Source of the DNA: Polaribacter vadi
Lineage (GTDB): Bacteria > Bacteroidota > Bacteroidia > Flavobacteriales > Flavobacteriaceae
Direction of reading: 5' to 3'
DNA length: 64,000 nucleotides
Assembly: GCF_018861005.1 (NCBI RefSeq)
Contig: NZ_JAHKQL010000015.1
Coordinates: forward strand, 248,001 to 312,000
Shown: in pieces, positions 28,058 through 36,806 of the stretch
Layout: every line of letters begins with the position of its first letter
Position numbering within the stretch: the stretch's first letter is position 1
Made by a program: the position numbers and the translations under genes
Notes under the pieces: model-generated
What the model saw: only the letters and a program-made list of their open reading frames with translations
Database searches by the model: none
Told to the model about the DNA's origin: nothing

Positions 28058-29683
28058 TTATTCTTTAATTTTTATGAGTGATACATTATCCCAATAACCA
28101 ACACCATCAAAATCTTTAGAAATGATAGAACGTAATTGTAATTTGGTTGTTTTTCCGCTATTGAATTCTGCTTTGAAAGTTACCCATTCTTCGGATTTGT
28201 TTTTAGCATCTAACTCAAACTTGCAAGTTTTATCAAAAGCTCCATTAGTATCAAAAATGACCTTCCCTTTTGTACCCGATTTTACTTTTAACTGAACACT
28301 TAATTCATATTTAGTATTAGGTTCAATCTCTAATTTTTGAACTAAAGGTTTTGGAGTTCCTTTACCTTCGTATTTTAATGAATAATATCCTTTTGCTGTT
28401 TCATCTCTATATCTTTCATAAGGTTTTGGTCTTTTATTGAACCAATGCTTTACCAAACCTTGTGTAGCTATCTCAAAAGAAGGATTTTTTACGAAGTTCT
28501 CTATTTTTGGTTTTGTTATTTTTATGGAAGAAATCTGATTATTAGCATCAATTGCGTTTAAATCTATTCTATCTTCTTGAAACGTCCATGATTTTCCTTC
28601 AAAATGGTCTTTTTCAAAACAGGTAACTTCAAATCCTTTAGGAATTTGAATAGATGAAATTGCGTTGATTTGAATTCCTTTTTTCTCCAAATCTAATTTT
28701 GTGTATTCACCAAAATCTAATGTTCCAAACATTTCATTAAAGTTGATGTCTTGATGAAAAGTTGGTAATGTAACACCTAAACTTTGCTTTACCATTTGAA
28801 TAGTACCATCCTCATTAAAATAAACAGGATCAAAACATATAGACCTATTAGTACCTATACTTCCTGATAAATTTCCATTATGATAAAACACATACCATTG
28901 ACCTTTAAACTCAACCAAAGAACCGTGCATTGTAATTACATCTGTGTTGTCTAAAAACACTCCTTTAAATTCCCAAGGGCCTAATGGACTTTTGCTCATT
29001 GCATAGCCCATTTTATTCGTTTTTGGGAAATGATCTGGATAAATTAAGTAGTATATCCCTTTTCTTTTAATGACGAAAGGACCTTCTCTATGACCTGTAG
29101 CACCAATTTGCTCTGTCATTTCTCCTTCAATCTCCATCATATTTTCTTTTAGTTTCGCTGCAAAAGGTTTTGCATCTACTACTGCATAAATATAGGCTTG
29201 CCCATCATCATCTATAAAAACACCTGGATCACAGAACCTATTCATCCCTTTTACATATCCTTGCAATTTAAAATCTGAGGCTGGTTTTTTACTAGTTGCT
29301 ACACCAATTTCCCAAACTCCTTTTTTGTTTTTATGTGGAAAATAATAATAGTAAATACCGTTTTTAAAAACACAATCTGGTGCCCACATAAATCCTCCGC
29401 TTTCAATACCCCAATCTACATCTCTAGAATGAAGAATTTCTCCATGATCTTTCCAAGTAATCATATCATCTGTAGAAAATACGTGATAACCATCCATAGT
29501 TTTATATCCTTTGGAAGGCGCAACATCTGTTGATGGATACACATACAAACGACCATCATTCCAAACATGAGCAGATGCATCTGCAGTAAACATATGGCTT
29601 ACAATTGGGTTTGAACGACGTTTTTGAGCATTCATTTGTAACCCAAGTAATAAAAAGAAGATTACTATTTTTATTTTCATCAT
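28058..29683 (-). CDS. GH43-family glycosidase with beta/gamma-crystallin-like and CBM4/9-like domains, copy 2
   Basis: This 541-residue paralogue of the gene at 26418-28049 has the same domain order. The catalytic set is Asp35 in FTADASAHVW, Asp152 in FCDPGVFIDDDG, and Glu200 in GHREGPFVIK. The first-blade motif has Ala where copy 1 has Pro after the base Asp. The crystallin-like part (GEYTKLDLEKKGI, FEKDHFEGKSW, NNQISSIKI) and the C-terminal KNPSFEI...GYWDNVSL match copy 1 closely. Blade-2 and blade-3 loops (DVDWGIESGG against VPWGRKEGG; VVDAKPFAAK against GGEGDPTGYK) differ and could set different substrate tips. Tandem ATGs at 29683 and 29680 are both usable. The beta-helix/PDZ gene precedes it by 27 bp. 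Confidence 0.88.
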   Translation of the reverse strand: MMKIKIVIFFLLLGLQMNAQKRRSNPIVSHMFTADASAHVWNDGRLYVYPSTDVAPSKGYKTMDGYHVFSTDDMITWKDHGEILHSRDVDWGIESGGFMWAPDCVFKNGIYYYYFPHKNKKGVWEIGVATSKKPASDFKLQGYVKGMNRFCDPGVFIDDDGQAYIYAVVDAKPFAAKLKENMMEIEGEMTEQIGATGHREGPFVIKRKGIYYLIYPDHFPKTNKMGYAMSKSPLGPWEFKGVFLDNTDVITMHGSLVEFKGQWYVFYHNGNLSGSIGTNRSICFDPVYFNEDGTIQMVKQSLGVTLPTFHQDINFNEMFGTLDFGEYTKLDLEKKGIQINAISSIQIPKGFEVTCFEKDHFEGKSWTFQEDRIDLNAIDANNQISSIKITKPKIENFVKNPSFEIATQGLVKHWFNKRPKPYERYRDETAKGYYSLKYEGKGTPKPLVQKLEIEPNTKYELSVQLKVKSGTKGKVIFDTNGAFDKTCKFELDAKNKSEEWVTFKAEFNSGKTTKLQLRSIISKDFDGVGYWDNVSLIKIKE

Positions 29684-29710
29684 TATATGTTTTTTAAGTT
29701 GAAGCGTTTT

Positions 29711-32080
29711 TTATAAAGAAATATTGATTTCAATTTCTTTCTGTTCTCTAACAACTTTTAAAGCAATTTCTGAAGTTCTAACTTTTTTTATCAATCGAAA
29801 AAATTGTTTCAAATTAGCCACTTTTTTTCCTTTTATAGTTAAAATTAAATCACCTTCTAATAATCCAGATTTTGCTGCTTTAGATTTTTTGGGCACTTTA
29901 ATTAAGGCAATACCTCCATCTTCTTTAGCAACTCCATAAGCAGAAAACTCCATACCTGATAACCCACTAACAGCAGCTCCTAACCAAGTAGGTTTTCTTC
30001 CTTTTTTTGCTGCTCTTTTATTCTTAAGTTCTTCTGAGACTCCTAAGACAGGTATTATTGGAGTTCTTGCAATTGCTTTTAAACTTGGCTTTTTAACACC
30101 AAATTGATCCATAGGGAAATTTTTAAACCCAATTTTAAAGGCTGGAGAACCTTCTTTTACTCTAAAATCTCCATTTGCTGGGTCTATAAATTGAGGATCA
30201 GCTACGATTGAGTTTTGATCCCATCCAAACTTTTGTGTAAGTTCTGAGTTAAAAATAAGGTTACTATCAACTCGCTTGCCTGGATTCTTTGCTGTTGGTA
30301 CTTTTACACCTTGATATACAAACATAAAAATATTAGAAAACACCTCATCTCCGCTATTTTCAAACCACACATGTGGATGAAAAGTATTATTTACAGTAAT
30401 ATTATTCCAAGCACGTCTTCTGTATCCTTCTCTAAGTTTTAAACCACCAGACAACATCAAATTATTATAAATATCGTAATTGGTAGAACCATCATCTAAA
30501 TCAATATCCCAACCATGATCACATCTCCAGCGACTATTACGAATTACAGTAGTTTTTATGGCATCTGCAAATGGTAATTCTGGATATTTACTCATATCTG
30601 CATTTTTAAGACGCCAAAAACGGTCTCTTCCCCAAGAATTAAACGAACCATGATCGTGGGTTTCTAATACAGTGTTGAAGACATCACAACGTTCAATTAA
30701 ATGACCACCAAAAGCGCCATCTCCAACATTAATTCCTGAACGAGCACAATCGTAAATGGAACAATCTCTGACGGTTATTTCCATCGCCATTTCAATCTGC
30801 ACTCCTGCAGGTTGACGTTCTACAGTGCCAATATTATGAATTAGACAATCTTCAACAGTACCTAATGATGGATAATTTTCTGTTTTAGGACCAGGAGTTT
30901 TATCAACAGTATTCATATCATTTTTCTGTCCATATTCAAACAACGGATCACGTAAAGCTTTTGGATCACCAACAAAACAAACTCCACTTGCTCCTGTATG
31001 ATGAATGTAATTTCCTTTTATTAAAGTCTTTCTATTGTAGTTATTTACAAAAATGGCATTTCCGCCAACTTGATCAAATTCACAATCTAAAATCTGAATA
31101 TTTTCTGTACCTGTTAACATAAATGCACCTCCTCTAAAAATGGTCCAATCTGAACGCACCATAGGTTCTTTGGTTTGCATAAAAGTTCTGGCAGCGTGTT
31201 TTATGACAAAACCTTGTAAGCTAATATGTTTTATAGGATTTTTTATAGACCCTTGAAAATTGATCAATTGCTCTAATTGCACCACCTCAACTTTAGCCTT
31301 TTTTAAATCTGCAGTGGCTTCTGGTTTGTAATACAAAGTTTGTGTTGTTTCATTATGAAACCATTCTCCAGCAGCATCTAGTTCTTCGAAAATATTTTCA
31401 ACCATTCTATATTCTGGATGCATCCCCATTTGTCGGTTATTTTGCCAACCTCCTTCATAGGTAACTTCTCCTTCTTTATTTTTACCAGTGATGATATAAT
31501 GATAGCCTCCCCATTCTTTAACATGCATTGCGTGAATATAACCTCCTTTAGGATTTTTCCATCCTGCAGCTCTTTCCTTTGAAAAAGCATCAGCAGCAAA
31601 ACCTTGATAAGGAGCTGTTTTCTTACTAGCATCATAATTAGGATAACGTGCCATACGTTGATTTAATCCATCAATAAAAACCTGATCAATTTTTATTCCT
31701 TTTGGTGTTTTTGCTTGATAAATTCCGTTTTGAAAGGGTTTCCAATTCAGTTCTAATTTTATCCCTCCACTTAATACTGTTTTTCCTTCATTTTTAGCAC
31801 GATATAGAATTGGGAATTGTTTTGAACCTGAATCTTTTGGATTAAAAACGATAGTTTCTGGCAAATAATAAACACCATCAGCAAAATAAATAGTAACACT
31901 TTCTTTACCTGCAAACGCTCTTGCTTTTTGTTGTGCTGCTCCGAATGTTGCTAAAGGATTATTTGCGTCACCATTGTTTTTATCTGAACCATTTGGACTC
32001 ACATAAATATCTAAAGCATAGGTTGATGTTATAAAAAAAACTATTAAAATGTAAACAAAGTTCAATATATATTTTCTCAT
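29711..32080 (-). CDS. Beta-helix glycan enzyme with C-terminal PDZ domain
   Basis: This 789-residue secreted protein has a signal ending TYALD. Its N-terminus IYVSPNGSDKNNGDANNPLATFGAAQ is like the GH141 opening. The middle is a parallel beta-helix with repeated xIxxNxI turns, plus DHGSFNSWGRD and DIDLDDGSTNYDIYNN, which may hold the catalytic acids. Residues of about 690-789 are a PDZ domain (GGIALIKV, AAKSGLLEGDLILTIKGK, LKVVREQKEIEI). PDZ domains bind peptide termini and are unexpected on a glycosidase. The domain could tether the enzyme to a partner protein. GH141 or a related beta-helix family is likely, but I cannot assign it. It is separated by 2 bp from the sulfatase that precedes it in transcription. 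Confidence 0.82.
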   Translation of the reverse strand: MRKYILNFVYILIVFFITSTYALDIYVSPNGSDKNNGDANNPLATFGAAQQKARAFAGKESVTIYFADGVYYLPETIVFNPKDSGSKQFPILYRAKNEGKTVLSGGIKLELNWKPFQNGIYQAKTPKGIKIDQVFIDGLNQRMARYPNYDASKKTAPYQGFAADAFSKERAAGWKNPKGGYIHAMHVKEWGGYHYIITGKNKEGEVTYEGGWQNNRQMGMHPEYRMVENIFEELDAAGEWFHNETTQTLYYKPEATADLKKAKVEVVQLEQLINFQGSIKNPIKHISLQGFVIKHAARTFMQTKEPMVRSDWTIFRGGAFMLTGTENIQILDCEFDQVGGNAIFVNNYNRKTLIKGNYIHHTGASGVCFVGDPKALRDPLFEYGQKNDMNTVDKTPGPKTENYPSLGTVEDCLIHNIGTVERQPAGVQIEMAMEITVRDCSIYDCARSGINVGDGAFGGHLIERCDVFNTVLETHDHGSFNSWGRDRFWRLKNADMSKYPELPFADAIKTTVIRNSRWRCDHGWDIDLDDGSTNYDIYNNLMLSGGLKLREGYRRRAWNNITVNNTFHPHVWFENSGDEVFSNIFMFVYQGVKVPTAKNPGKRVDSNLIFNSELTQKFGWDQNSIVADPQFIDPANGDFRVKEGSPAFKIGFKNFPMDQFGVKKPSLKAIARTPIIPVLGVSEELKNKRAAKKGRKPTWLGAAVSGLSGMEFSAYGVAKEDGGIALIKVPKKSKAAKSGLLEGDLILTIKGKKVANLKQFFRLIKKVRTSEIALKVVREQKEIEINISL

Positions 32081-32082
32081 AA

Positions 32083-33591
32083 TTAATTTTGTTGAATTCT
32101 TTGATGTGTGTTTTTTGTTTCTTTTCTGAGCTTGATTATTACTTTAGCGAACTTTTTATCATTTGCTAAATTATTCATCTCATAAGGATCATTTTCTAAA
32201 TCATATAGTTCTTCAATTACAGGAGTATGCTCGTAATAAATGATGTATTTATATTTATCATTCCTAACACCTCTTGATCTATATGATTTATTGGCTTTAA
32301 TGATCTCTTGATTTGCTATTTCAAAATCTGGGTATTTTCTTTTAGAATGTAAGCTCGAAATAAAAAGACTTTCTGAATAGACCGATTTCTGCCAATTCTC
32401 CATATTTTGAGTTTTATCTAAGATGCCCGTAAAACTTTTTCCTTGCATTTTATCTGGTGTTTCTATACCTGCAAAAGACAATATAGTAGGTGCTATGTCT
32501 ACAGAAGACACAAATGCAGCTTCTCTATAACCTCTTTTTTCTTTGGTTTTACGACCATCAAAAACTATTAATGGTGCTTTTATAGATTCTTCATAAAGAA
32601 TTGCCTTATCATATAAACCTTGAGAACCATGAAAACGTCCATTATCACTGGTATAAATAATTATGGTATTATTAAGAATACCCATTTCTTTTAATTTTTT
32701 AACTAACCTTCCTACTTGCTGATCTACGGTATATCCTTGTGTTGCAAATCTTCTTACTAATTTTTGATATAATTCAGGAGTTGATGTTCTTTTTTTATGA
32801 AGAGGAACACCTCTCCAATTGTCAAGTAACTTCGGTAGTTTTGTGTTTTTGCCTTCAACCCAATTTTCTGGTACACTAAAATTCTGGTTCTCAAACAACT
32901 TTACATGAGGAGGGTACATGTCTCTATCTTTGTCGTTTTTTACTGCATAAAAACTAACTGACAAACAAAAAGGTTCATCTTTTGGTTGCGTATCTAAAAA
33001 ATGAATCATTGCATCTCCAGTTTTTAAAGTCCTTTCATTGACAGGTCTATCTTCAGCATAAATTTTCTTTAAAGTTGCATCTTCTGGCCACATTTTAAAA
33101 GTTCCTCTAAAATGTACTCCTCTTCCTGTAAAAAAATCAAAATACTCTCCTAAATGTTCTTGTAAATCATAACCAGAAACACCACCTTTTGCATGATAAG
33201 CTTTATCTGTGACAGGAAAACCAAACTTACCTACAAATCCTGTTCTGTATCCAGATTTTTTCAATCTAGCTGGGTATGTATCCTTAAAATCTGTCTTTGA
33301 AAAAGTAAGGTTATTTGGATAGGAAAAGCCTACTCTATGATTAGACAAATAACGCCCAGACATCATAGTAGCTCTACTAGGCATACAAATTGCGACAGGG
33401 TAATAGGCTTTGTCAAAAACAACTCCTTCTTCTGCTAATTTATCTATGTTTAACGTTTTAAACTCTGGTCTTCCATAACATCCAAAATTATCCCAACGTT
33501 GGTCATCTGTCATCAAAAAAACAATATTTGGCTGTTGAGCAAAACCGATCTTAGCTAGCATTAAACAAAATACGAATACAAACTGTTTCAT
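32083..33591 (-). CDS. Secreted family S1 sulfatase (CMPSR, GKFGF variant)
   Basis: The ATG at 33591 starts MKQFVFVFCL and a signal ending GFAQ. An in-frame TTG at 33609 would overlap the upstream stop and is rejected. Landmarks are the metal-binding DD at 29-30 in MTDDQRWDNFGCYG, formylglycine Cys69 in ICMPSRATMMSG, and YTSDNGRFHGSQGL. In place of the common GKWHLG, it has GKFGF (Lys122 then Phe, Gly), so the usual His is absent; the same change occurs in the sulfatase at 61927. The SDNGxFxGSxGL pattern suggests the iduronate-sulfatase-like branch. It probably acts on a different sulfate position from the other sulfatases. The C-terminal IEELYDLENDPYEMNNL is typical of that branch. Confidence 0.9.
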   Translation of the reverse strand: MKQFVFVFCLMLAKIGFAQQPNIVFLMTDDQRWDNFGCYGRPEFKTLNIDKLAEEGVVFDKAYYPVAICMPSRATMMSGRYLSNHRVGFSYPNNLTFSKTDFKDTYPARLKKSGYRTGFVGKFGFPVTDKAYHAKGGVSGYDLQEHLGEYFDFFTGRGVHFRGTFKMWPEDATLKKIYAEDRPVNERTLKTGDAMIHFLDTQPKDEPFCLSVSFYAVKNDKDRDMYPPHVKLFENQNFSVPENWVEGKNTKLPKLLDNWRGVPLHKKRTSTPELYQKLVRRFATQGYTVDQQVGRLVKKLKEMGILNNTIIIYTSDNGRFHGSQGLYDKAILYEESIKAPLIVFDGRKTKEKRGYREAAFVSSVDIAPTILSFAGIETPDKMQGKSFTGILDKTQNMENWQKSVYSESLFISSLHSKRKYPDFEIANQEIIKANKSYRSRGVRNDKYKYIIYYEHTPVIEELYDLENDPYEMNNLANDKKFAKVIIKLRKETKNTHQRIQQN

Positions 33592-33601
33592 TTTATAAGT
33601 T

Positions 33602-35086
33602 TTATTCAACTTTTTCTGGCGCCCAATCTGGTATACCAGATTCCTTTAGTTGTTTCATGTAACGTTTTGCAAAAGGTTGATCTTCGGGCGCTACTTTTGG
33701 CAAACCTTCATTAACCATTAATGGTTTTACATTCTCCCACCATTGATCGAAAGATTTTTGCAACCCAGCAATTACCTCAGGATTTTCTGCTGCTACATTA
33801 TTCTTTTCGAAAGGATCTACAGAAATATCAAAAAGCTCTTTGTTGTTGCTAAAACGCCATTGTTGTGTTCTAACCGCAGATTTTTTAAATTTAAATTCTT
33901 CTCTTTGACCGTCTTTCCAACGACCACAATGTATAAATAGTTCTCTATCTGACCATTCTGCATTTGGATTTTTAATAAGGGGTAATAAAGAACGACCGCT
34001 TAATTTCTGCATTTTTTTAGGTAGCTGAACTCCTGCTATTTCTGTAAACGTTTTATATAAATCGATATGAGAAACCAGTTTATCGATATCTACTCCTTTG
34101 CCTAATCTACCTTTCCAATACCAAAACGCAGGTACGTGTGTACCACCTTCAAAAGGTGAATTTTTTCCTCCTCTTAAATTAGCATTAAAATGCCTTAATT
34201 TTGTTCCGTTTAATTTACCACTTAAATGTGTAGCTCCATTATCTGTCATAAAAATAACGAGTGTATTTTCTAAGGCATTCCAAGATTCTAATTTTTGCAT
34301 CATAGCACCAAAATTATCATCAATGTTTTCAATCATTCCATAACGCCCAGCAGTTCCTTTATCATACCCTAAATCTAAAAAGCGTTTTTTATATTTTTCT
34401 GGTGCCACCAATGGTGCATGTGGTGCATTTAAAGAAACGTAGGCAAAGTAAGGCTCGTTTGTTTCATTTTGTTTTTTAACCCAAGCCATAGCTGCATCAA
34501 AAAACACATCTGTACAAAAACCTTTTGTTTTTACTATTGTACTATTATGCAACAACACATTATCAAAATACAAATTTTCTTCATTTGCAGGAAAATCACC
34601 ATATCTGGTTTGTCCAATTCCTCCACCTCCGTGCATCAACACTTCGTCAAAGCCTCTGTTTGTTGGTAAATATGCTTCTTCATCACCTAAATGCCATTTA
34701 CCAAAAAGACCTGTTTTATAGCCTGCTGATTGTAAAGCTTGTGGCATTGTAAACACCTCTTGAGACATTCTTTCTCGTTGTAAAATAGTATGTGTTACTC
34801 CAACTTCAAAAGGACGATTTCCACTCATAATTGCAGCTCTTGTTGGGGCACAAGTTGGACTTACTTGAAAATCTGTAAAGCGCGTTGATTTGGCATAAAA
34901 AGCATCAATATTTGGGGTTTTTAAAACTTGATTTCCCATACACGCCAAATCTCCCATTCCTTGGTCGTCTGTCATCACCAAAATAATATTAGGTCTGGTA
35001 TTTTTAAGCGATTTATTTTGACTGATTACTGTGCAATTCGCCAACAAGATCAATAATCCTATTTGAATAAATTTAAGTGATTTCAT
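33602..35086 (-). CDS. Family S1 sulfatase (CAPTR)
   Basis: This 494-residue sulfatase starts with a hydrophobic signal and a possible lipobox ending LANC (Cys18; Asn at -1 is unusual, so signal peptidase I cleavage is possible). It has VMTDDQGMGDLACMGN (DD at 40-41), formylglycine Cys79 in TCAPTRAAIMSG, FGKWHLGDEE, NAPHAPLV, FMTDNGA, and SPFEGGTHVPAFW. The TDDQGxGDLxCxGN start groups it with the 51958 and 57058 sulfatases, but it lacks their C-terminal extension. The maturation motif has Thr in place of Ser. The next sulfatase starts 10 bp after its stop, so the two are probably cotranslated. DUF2961/GH172 lies just upstream. Confidence 0.91.
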   Translation of the reverse strand: MKSLKFIQIGLLILLANCTVISQNKSLKNTRPNIILVMTDDQGMGDLACMGNQVLKTPNIDAFYAKSTRFTDFQVSPTCAPTRAAIMSGNRPFEVGVTHTILQRERMSQEVFTMPQALQSAGYKTGLFGKWHLGDEEAYLPTNRGFDEVLMHGGGGIGQTRYGDFPANEENLYFDNVLLHNSTIVKTKGFCTDVFFDAAMAWVKKQNETNEPYFAYVSLNAPHAPLVAPEKYKKRFLDLGYDKGTAGRYGMIENIDDNFGAMMQKLESWNALENTLVIFMTDNGATHLSGKLNGTKLRHFNANLRGGKNSPFEGGTHVPAFWYWKGRLGKGVDIDKLVSHIDLYKTFTEIAGVQLPKKMQKLSGRSLLPLIKNPNAEWSDRELFIHCGRWKDGQREEFKFKKSAVRTQQWRFSNNKELFDISVDPFEKNNVAAENPEVIAGLQKSFDQWWENVKPLMVNEGLPKVAPEDQPFAKRYMKQLKESGIPDWAPEKVE

Positions 35087-35124
35087 TTTATATTTTTTTA
35101 GTTTTATTATTTTTTATAGTAATT

Positions 35125-36753
35125 TTAATTGGCAGACAATACTGCTTTTGGATCTGGAACTCTATTTGACGTTGTTGCAGCATCTCCATACCAATACACA
35201 CCTACACCATAAGCCATATCACAATCTGTCCAACTCCAAACTTCCATATCTAGTTGAAGTGAACTTCCAAAAGGCATCACATCTAATGAACGTGTACGCG
35301 TTTCTGTACTATACCCTTTTGTGTTTCGTTCTCCTATATTCGTTTTTCTATTTAATTTATTATACTTGTAACTAAAAGGTTGTGCGTGAAATGGATGTTC
35401 GTAAAAATCGGTGCTCATACCTCCCCAAGAATATCCATAATAATCTTCTGTACCAGTGCCGAAAATAGATGGGAAATCCTCTCCATCTACCCAAATTTTT
35501 TCATCTCCTTCTCCCCACCATTTTTCAACTGGATTTTTTATAGTTAAAGCATCACCTACATAAACTCCTCGTCCTTTAAGAGTTACATAATTCCAATCTG
35601 AAAAAGGACGTGTAGGAACAGGGTTTTGCCCTCTCCAAGCAGCATTAAAATACATACTGTTTTTATCCCATTTCCAATCTCCAATTATTGTATTCAATTC
35701 GATATCAATTGGTTGACTGCTTAAATTAAGTACAGAGATTTTAGCTGATTTCTGATAAGGCATTACCCAACGACTGGACATTGTTCCATCTTCTGAAACA
35801 GTTCTATACCAACCTTGAAAAGGGTTTAAACCAATTCCTGAACCAAAAAAATCGCCTATTGGACACCAAACTGTTTGTTGTCCATCAAACTCCATTTTTA
35901 GAATAACAGAACGTGTTATTAAAGAATCTTTATAACTTCCAAGCTTCAATGAAAGAACACGAAGTGCTGCATTACCTTTTTGCAACGCAATAGATTTTTC
36001 TTCATTAGGCTTCAATGTTTCTTTTAATCTTACCGTTTTTCCTTCTGCTGTATTCTCTGGAGCCATTAAAGTTTTACAAACCTGTTTTATTTGATCTTCT
36101 GCTTTATTGAAATCCTCCAATGTAAATGTTTTTATCTTTGTTTTTTTTGAGTACTCTCTATAGGTAAATTGATAGAAAAAAGGACGTTCTGTAACCGTGA
36201 TTTTGCAACTTTTTGCATAAGGAATTGGAAAAAAAGACACTGCAGATCGTAAAGATTTATGTGCCAAAGGAAAAGGAATTAAACCTGTTCCGTTTAAAAG
36301 ATTGAGCATATTTCCTTGTAGTGTTGGTTCTGTAGCTCCATCCAAATAAATCTTAATAATACTATTTGTGTTTACTCTTTTTGTAGATCTAAAAGGCATC
36401 CAAGTACGTACAATTGCCCCAGGATTTTTATGATCCATTAAAACCCATTCTTTTTGTCCATTATTTTCTTCAATTCTAATAAAGTTTCGGTCTTTATCAT
36501 TATTGTTTAAATCTTTGTTCGTAAACCAACCTACTGAATCTTTTGGACTCACAGATGCCCGGTTATAACTGCTCTCTTGCTTTAAACGAAAATCTTTTTG
36601 TGGAAAACTTGCCACCATATCGCGATCAATCATTTCGTGAAGAAGTGTCTCTATACTGATATTCTTTTTTGATTGGGAGTAAGAAAATGAGACCGTTGTT
36701 ATTGATAAGAGCAGGCTTAAGATTAATATTTTAGTTATTTTCAGGTTTTTCAT
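35125..36753 (-). CDS. GH172-family (DUF2961) glycosidase
   Basis: This 542-residue secreted protein has a signal ending SYSQ. The jelly-roll family signature runs from ETLLHEMIDRD at the N-terminus through PGAIVRTWMPF, YLDG and PLAHKS to WWGEGDEKIWVDGE and FGTGTEDYYGYSWGG. Glu415 (in WWGEGDE) and Glu436 (in GTGTEDYYG) are 21 residues apart. That is the spacing I recall for the two catalytic glutamates of characterised GH172 enzymes. Known activities include difructose anhydride synthase and exo-acting furanosidases. In this locus it may remove a furanose or related branch, but the substrate is not evident. It sits between two sulfatases. Confidence 0.88.
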   Translation of the reverse strand: MKNLKITKILILSLLLSITTVSFSYSQSKKNISIETLLHEMIDRDMVASFPQKDFRLKQESSYNRASVSPKDSVGWFTNKDLNNNDKDRNFIRIEENNGQKEWVLMDHKNPGAIVRTWMPFRSTKRVNTNSIIKIYLDGATEPTLQGNMLNLLNGTGLIPFPLAHKSLRSAVSFFPIPYAKSCKITVTERPFFYQFTYREYSKKTKIKTFTLEDFNKAEDQIKQVCKTLMAPENTAEGKTVRLKETLKPNEEKSIALQKGNAALRVLSLKLGSYKDSLITRSVILKMEFDGQQTVWCPIGDFFGSGIGLNPFQGWYRTVSEDGTMSSRWVMPYQKSAKISVLNLSSQPIDIELNTIIGDWKWDKNSMYFNAAWRGQNPVPTRPFSDWNYVTLKGRGVYVGDALTIKNPVEKWWGEGDEKIWVDGEDFPSIFGTGTEDYYGYSWGGMSTDFYEHPFHAQPFSYKYNKLNRKTNIGERNTKGYSTETRTRSLDVMPFGSSLQLDMEVWSWTDCDMAYGVGVYWYGDAATTSNRVPDPKAVLSAN

Positions 36754-36806
36754 TGTATACTTTTTAAAATAATTTTTAATTGGCTAGACTAATTTAATTA
36801 GTTCCT

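Noticed and set aside
33592..33609. TTG start for the sulfatase at 32083
   Set aside because: The ATG at 33591 gives a normal signal peptide, and the extra six residues precede it without a role.
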